From the NCBI GenBank assembly GCA_030248065.1, contig JASAMV010004486.1, positions 22,825 through 86,824 of the forward strand: a stretch of DNA of 64,000 nucleotides, given 5' to 3'. Position 1 is the first letter of the stretch. Every line of letters starts with the position of its first letter. This document shows, in pieces, positions 60,650 through 64,000 of the stretch. The position numbers and the translations under genes are program-made. Below the pieces are notes generated by a model that was not told the DNA's origin, searched no databases, and saw only the letters and a list, made by a program, of their open reading frames with translations. The stretch comes from Rhynchonema sp. JSB1_4 (taxonomy: Eukaryota; Nematoda; Chromadorea; Monhysterida; Xyalidae).

Positions 60650-60990
60650 TGGGACCGAGATGACCCGGTACCGAGATGACCCGGTACCGAGATGGTCCGC
60701 TACCGAAATGGCCCGGTACCGAGATAGACCGGGTGCCGAGATAACCCGGTACCGAGATCGTCAGGTGCTTTGATAACCACGGCTGCGAGATAACCAGGTC
60801 CCAAAATCGTCCGGTTACCGAATTGGTCCAGTCCCGACTTGACCCGGTACCGAGATGACCCGGTACCGAGATCGTCCGGTTTCCAAATAGTTGGGATCAA
60901 ACTGGTCCGGTACCGAAATGGTCGGTACCCAGATGGTCAGGAGCAAGATAACCTGGGACCCGGGAGGTGGGACCGAAATGACCAGGACCG
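60650..60990. repeat. Degenerate 16-bp satellite, right arm
   Basis: GGTACCGAGATGACCC units, a few intact, with many broken by substitutions and indels (GGTGCCGAGATAACCC, GTCAGGTGCTTTGATAAC). It corresponds to the regular array at 46455-46815; the 64 bp higher-order pattern is not visible here. Confidence 0.82.
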
Positions 60991-63189
60991 ATAACAGCAA
61001 AACCACGACGATCGATAGGAAGCCGCAGGTTCAGCACATCGTCTGTTCTTAACCAGAATGCAAATCCGACTTTGTGCAGGGCGGGCGAGCCAAAACAGCG
61101 GTGACGAATATGGCGTGCGCATGGACGCAGGAGAGGATTTGGGTGGAATGGTTGATGTAAATTTGAACTACCCATTCATCTGTCAGTACAAGATTGGTCG
61201 GTTTTGAGCGAAGGGTTTTCATTTTTTTCTGGTATGCGTGGGCAACACACCGCATTTCCTTCCTCACGCCCACATTTAAAAGGCACGTCGCATGGTATAT
61301 GTACATGCTGTAGCTTGTCTCTCATTATTTCCCGGTTTACAAAAATAAGTTGGAGAAAGACAGAACGTATTGCCTAACGTAACGACGAATGTTTGATGTG
61401 AGATTTTCGCAATTTGTTTCATTTTTACGCGCGAAAAATCCCATTTTCTACGTTCGTGTTTGACGGATAGGAGGAAATTGGGAGTAGATCAGAGAGGTCA
61501 GACCAGGTGCAGGAGATCAGATCGAACAAAATAATAGAATTTCGAGTTTTAGACCGAAGATCCTTATCAATTTCTAGAATGTATACGATAGTTTGGATTC
61601 ATATAGTTTCACAAATTGACAATTTGGCTGTATATGTAATTGTTGCTAAAAGCGGTGTTTGTAAATTTTCAGGCTGCCAAGCACCGGTGCAGCCCGTGAC
61701 ATGCGCAGGTTAATCACGTTGCTTTGATATTATTTTATCGAATTTTGTGCGGGCTTTAGCGAATTGTGAAACATGCGCTTTTCAGCCAAACCAAACATTA
61801 TCCAGTATCAATTCGCTAAAAGATACCGAGGGCGTTTCGGCCACCATTGGAAACGACCACACAGGTTCGAAAATACAGTATACCAAATTAGTCCCATAGC
61901 GTCCTACAATTTGGGAATCACGCCGGATGTTACATTCACAACAAATAATTTCCCAATAAATACTATTGCAAGTATATGAAACATTATTGAATATTGATGG
62001 ATTTACGCATATTCGGCCGAGAAACTTCCGAATTAGCCCCCATTGGGGCTTTCGGCCGAGGGGGGGGGGAATTTGGCATAAACCGGATAATTCTACGTAT
62101 ACTCGCTCAGCGGCAGTAACATGCTTGGGACGGGCCGTTTACTTATTATTTGTGCTTGACGTCTCTAAATTTTAAAGCCTATTTGTTCTCAGTTGATCTA
62201 CCAGCATGCTGTCTGTTGCTTGAGAAACATTTTATTCTACATTTTCAGGCATTCCCTATCAGGGCAGTTGCTCCATCCTCTGTTCAAACACGTGCAACTG
62301 CGATGCGTACACCTACTTTCATGTATGGGTTTTTTGCTCAACTGATAGGATGATAATCAGTCGCACAATGACCATTTGAGAATCCATCCAAAAAATTTTC
62401 TGAATGGCAAAGCACATCTCGCTGCAGATCACCAGCGTCCTACTTATATTTTTTCCAAACATTTCTGACGGTATTACGCTCCTAGTGGTCAGGGGGGCTG
62501 ACTGTGACACCGACAGAAATGTTTTGGCACAAAATTAAATACGTGGTACGCTGGGGCGACCTGATGTGCTCTCGTTCAGAAAAAATTTCCGGATAGATGC
62601 TCAATTACAGTCAATATGCGACCAATACGGATCACAAAAATTTTCATGCGACATTCCAGAACACAAACGTTTGCCGTCTACATTGGGCCACGCCAGATCA
62701 CACGTGTTTCGGCTAAAAAGCAGGCAAACTCGACCGCAAAACTCTACTGGAAATGCCAAGGCCCAATAAGGCAACGATGTTTTCATAATGGACACGAGCA
62801 TGGTTTTACGCAGTTTGTTTTTGATGTTATTTTTAATTCCATTTGATTTAAGCTTACGATTTCCATCGTGATGCTGCTGTTTGTAATGTTGACCTTGTAT
62901 GTACATACCCGCTTCTTGTGTTTACTTTGTACGAAGCAGGTGTGTATCCTTGTATTTTGCGCATGATGGCATTGTTTTTGGATGTTTTTGTCTGTCTTTC
63001 AGAACGCGCATCAATCCTGCGCGTACGTTGATGCCGCGTGGTGGATCACAGGCGTGGTTGTTTTGAAATCAAGTTCATGGAATAACCAGTAAAACCTTCA
63101 TAAATGCCGCGTGTTTCCTGTTTTCTGTCACTTTACGCACCGCGCGAACAACAAAAGCCCGTAAAGTTGTGGCGCGGCCTGATTTCGTG

Positions 63190-63385
63190 TATAGGCAAAC
63201 TACGCCAACACGAGCTCGATTTCGCAGCTGGAAGAGCGGTGAAACATTCATACGTGGCTGCTGATTTGGTAGTGTTACACGTTGAAGAATACACAATGGG
63301 TCATGATGATTTTCTCTTCTATTCGTTTTGAATACTCGTCACCTTCGAAATCAAGGGGGGCTCGTGTTGGTGTAGTTTATTTCTC
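63190..63385. repeat. MITE family E, copy 5 (right arm)
   Basis: GGCAAACTACGCCAACACGA to GGGGCTCGTGTTGGTGTAGT, the mirror of 44097-44293. Confidence 0.85.
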
Positions 63386-63546
63386 CTTTACCATGCCGAT
63401 GTTGATTATTTCTGTAAAAATATACTGCACGACGATAAAGTTTCTGCTTTTATATCGGTGTATGTTGGTAAGCAACCATTCAAAGGAACCTATCAAGCCA
63501 GAAGAATATTTTTCGATGTAACTTTGGCGGAGCGCAAATGTTCCAG

Positions 63547-63995
63547 ATATTGGTCACACAATGACTTTTTAGAATTGGTCAAATTTTTTTCCTGAATCGC
63601 AAAGCAGGAAAATGACGGGACAATGACGTTGCGTCACACACAAACAATGCAGTTCGTAAAATGTTTCAGACCCGCAGCAACGTGGGTGCTCTGCTATGTA
63701 GATTAGTTTCAGATGAAAATGTTTTGTGAGAATCACAGATACAGTACCGGGTGCAAGTCTAGGCTGAAAGTTGAAGTCGCGTGCACGCACGCACGTGCAC
63801 GCGCGTGCACGCGAAGTTTTTCGCGTGCGCTGGCGTGCGCTCCCTATGTTTTAGCACTAGGAAGTCGCGTGCACGCGACTTCAACTTTCAGCCTAGAATT
63901 GCACCCGGAACTGTAGCACAGTGGTTAAGAGTGACTGAACGTGAAAATCAGGATTGATTTGATTAATTCTTATATGATCATTGTGCGACCAATAC
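63547..63995. repeat. MITE family F copy 6 with nested GC-rich palindrome (right arm)
   Basis: TATTGGTCACACAATGACTT at the left and CATTGTGCGACCAATA at the right. Element H (63739-63915) is nested inside, the mirror of 43486-43933. Confidence 0.88.
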
Positions 63996-64000
63996 CAATT

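Larger units (their letters stand above)
56162..62322 (+). pseudogene. C-type lectin/PAN-like gene, right-arm copy, frame disrupted
   Basis: Exons mirror the left copy: 56162-56346, 56669-56813, 57642-57713, 57782-57802, 58239-58429, about 59191-59317, 59413-59435, 61673-61708, 62249-62322. The first five are open, and the first two and the fifth read the same as in the left arm. At the sixth exon the acceptor context is TTTAG|GTGTGGTGATG, whereas the left arm has TTTAG|GTGGTGATG. The extra two bases put TGA three codons in when read in phase 0. The domain sequence continues in another frame as STHIGLYRAGPNACYVQQDN, so the downstream coding sequence is recognisable but displaced. No alternative AG nearby restores phase. 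Other differences (CYVQQDN against YYVRRDN) show real divergence. If a sequencing error explains the two bases, this would be a second intact copy. Confidence 0.6.
54914..64000. repeat. Right arm of large inverted duplication (continues past window)
   Basis: Reverse complement of 43481-52519. It starts near CGATTCGTGTG at 54914 and is still matching at the last base, so the full arm length is unknown. Confidence 0.93.

Noticed and set aside
1..64000. tRNA, rRNA, spliced-leader RNA or CRISPR array
   Set aside because: No full tRNA-like fold with both A and B boxes, no rRNA-like stretch, no recognised spliced-leader sequence, and no direct-repeat/spacer layout was found. The A-box-like word in family F has no B-box partner.

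Overview
The window is animal nuclear DNA. Coding segments are short exons split by GT-AG introns with TTTCAG-type acceptors, and the reconstructed genes encode multi-exon membrane and secreted proteins. A nematode is the best guess, at moderate confidence: interstitial tracts match the nematode telomere unit TTAGGC, one secreted Cys-rich gene looks like the nematode C6/DUF281 class, and secreted C-type lectin/PAN genes are expanded. No rRNA, tRNA, operon or CRISPR array was found. Exon models were built by hand from splice signals and phase, so each needs transcript support.

Left part (1-20 kb). A complete 13-exon SLC5 sodium-coupled vitamin/monocarboxylate-type transporter lies on the minus strand (144-5976). 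It is followed by a small EGF-like single-pass membrane protein gene on the plus strand (7093-8300), then about 8 kb of gene-poor DNA full of short palindromic repeats. A candidate amidated neuropeptide precursor (16630-17396) and a 1.5 kb foldback element (18243-19793) come next.

Middle (20-43 kb). A full-length ABCA-type lipid transporter lies on the minus strand (20316-32011). Its 3.0 kb intron between the NBD1 signature and Walker B holds a complete 8-exon C-type lectin/PAN gene on the opposite strand (25807-27810). Further right are a weak two-exon candidate (35384-35753), a 7-exon phosphatidylinositol synthase-like CDP-alcohol phosphotransferase on the minus strand (36325-37510), and a 5-exon secreted Cys-rich protein (39746-42677) whose introns are all phase 1.

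Right part (43.5-64 kb). This is a large inverted duplication. A left arm (43481-52519) and a right arm (54914 to the window end and probably beyond) flank a 2.4 kb spacer containing a 1.25 kb near-complete palindrome. Each arm carries a copy of a second C-type lectin/PAN gene, transcribed away from the centre, with a matching set of transposon insertions and satellite arrays in its introns. The left copy stays in frame across all recognisable exons. The right copy has a 2-bp insertion at one exon start that brings an immediate stop, and its satellite is degraded. The arms differ by many substitutions and indels, so they are either an old palindromic duplication or two haplotypes joined head to head in assembly.

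At least ten families of small inverted-repeat elements (MITE or foldback type) recur, several nested inside each other. They fill most introns and intergenic DNA.
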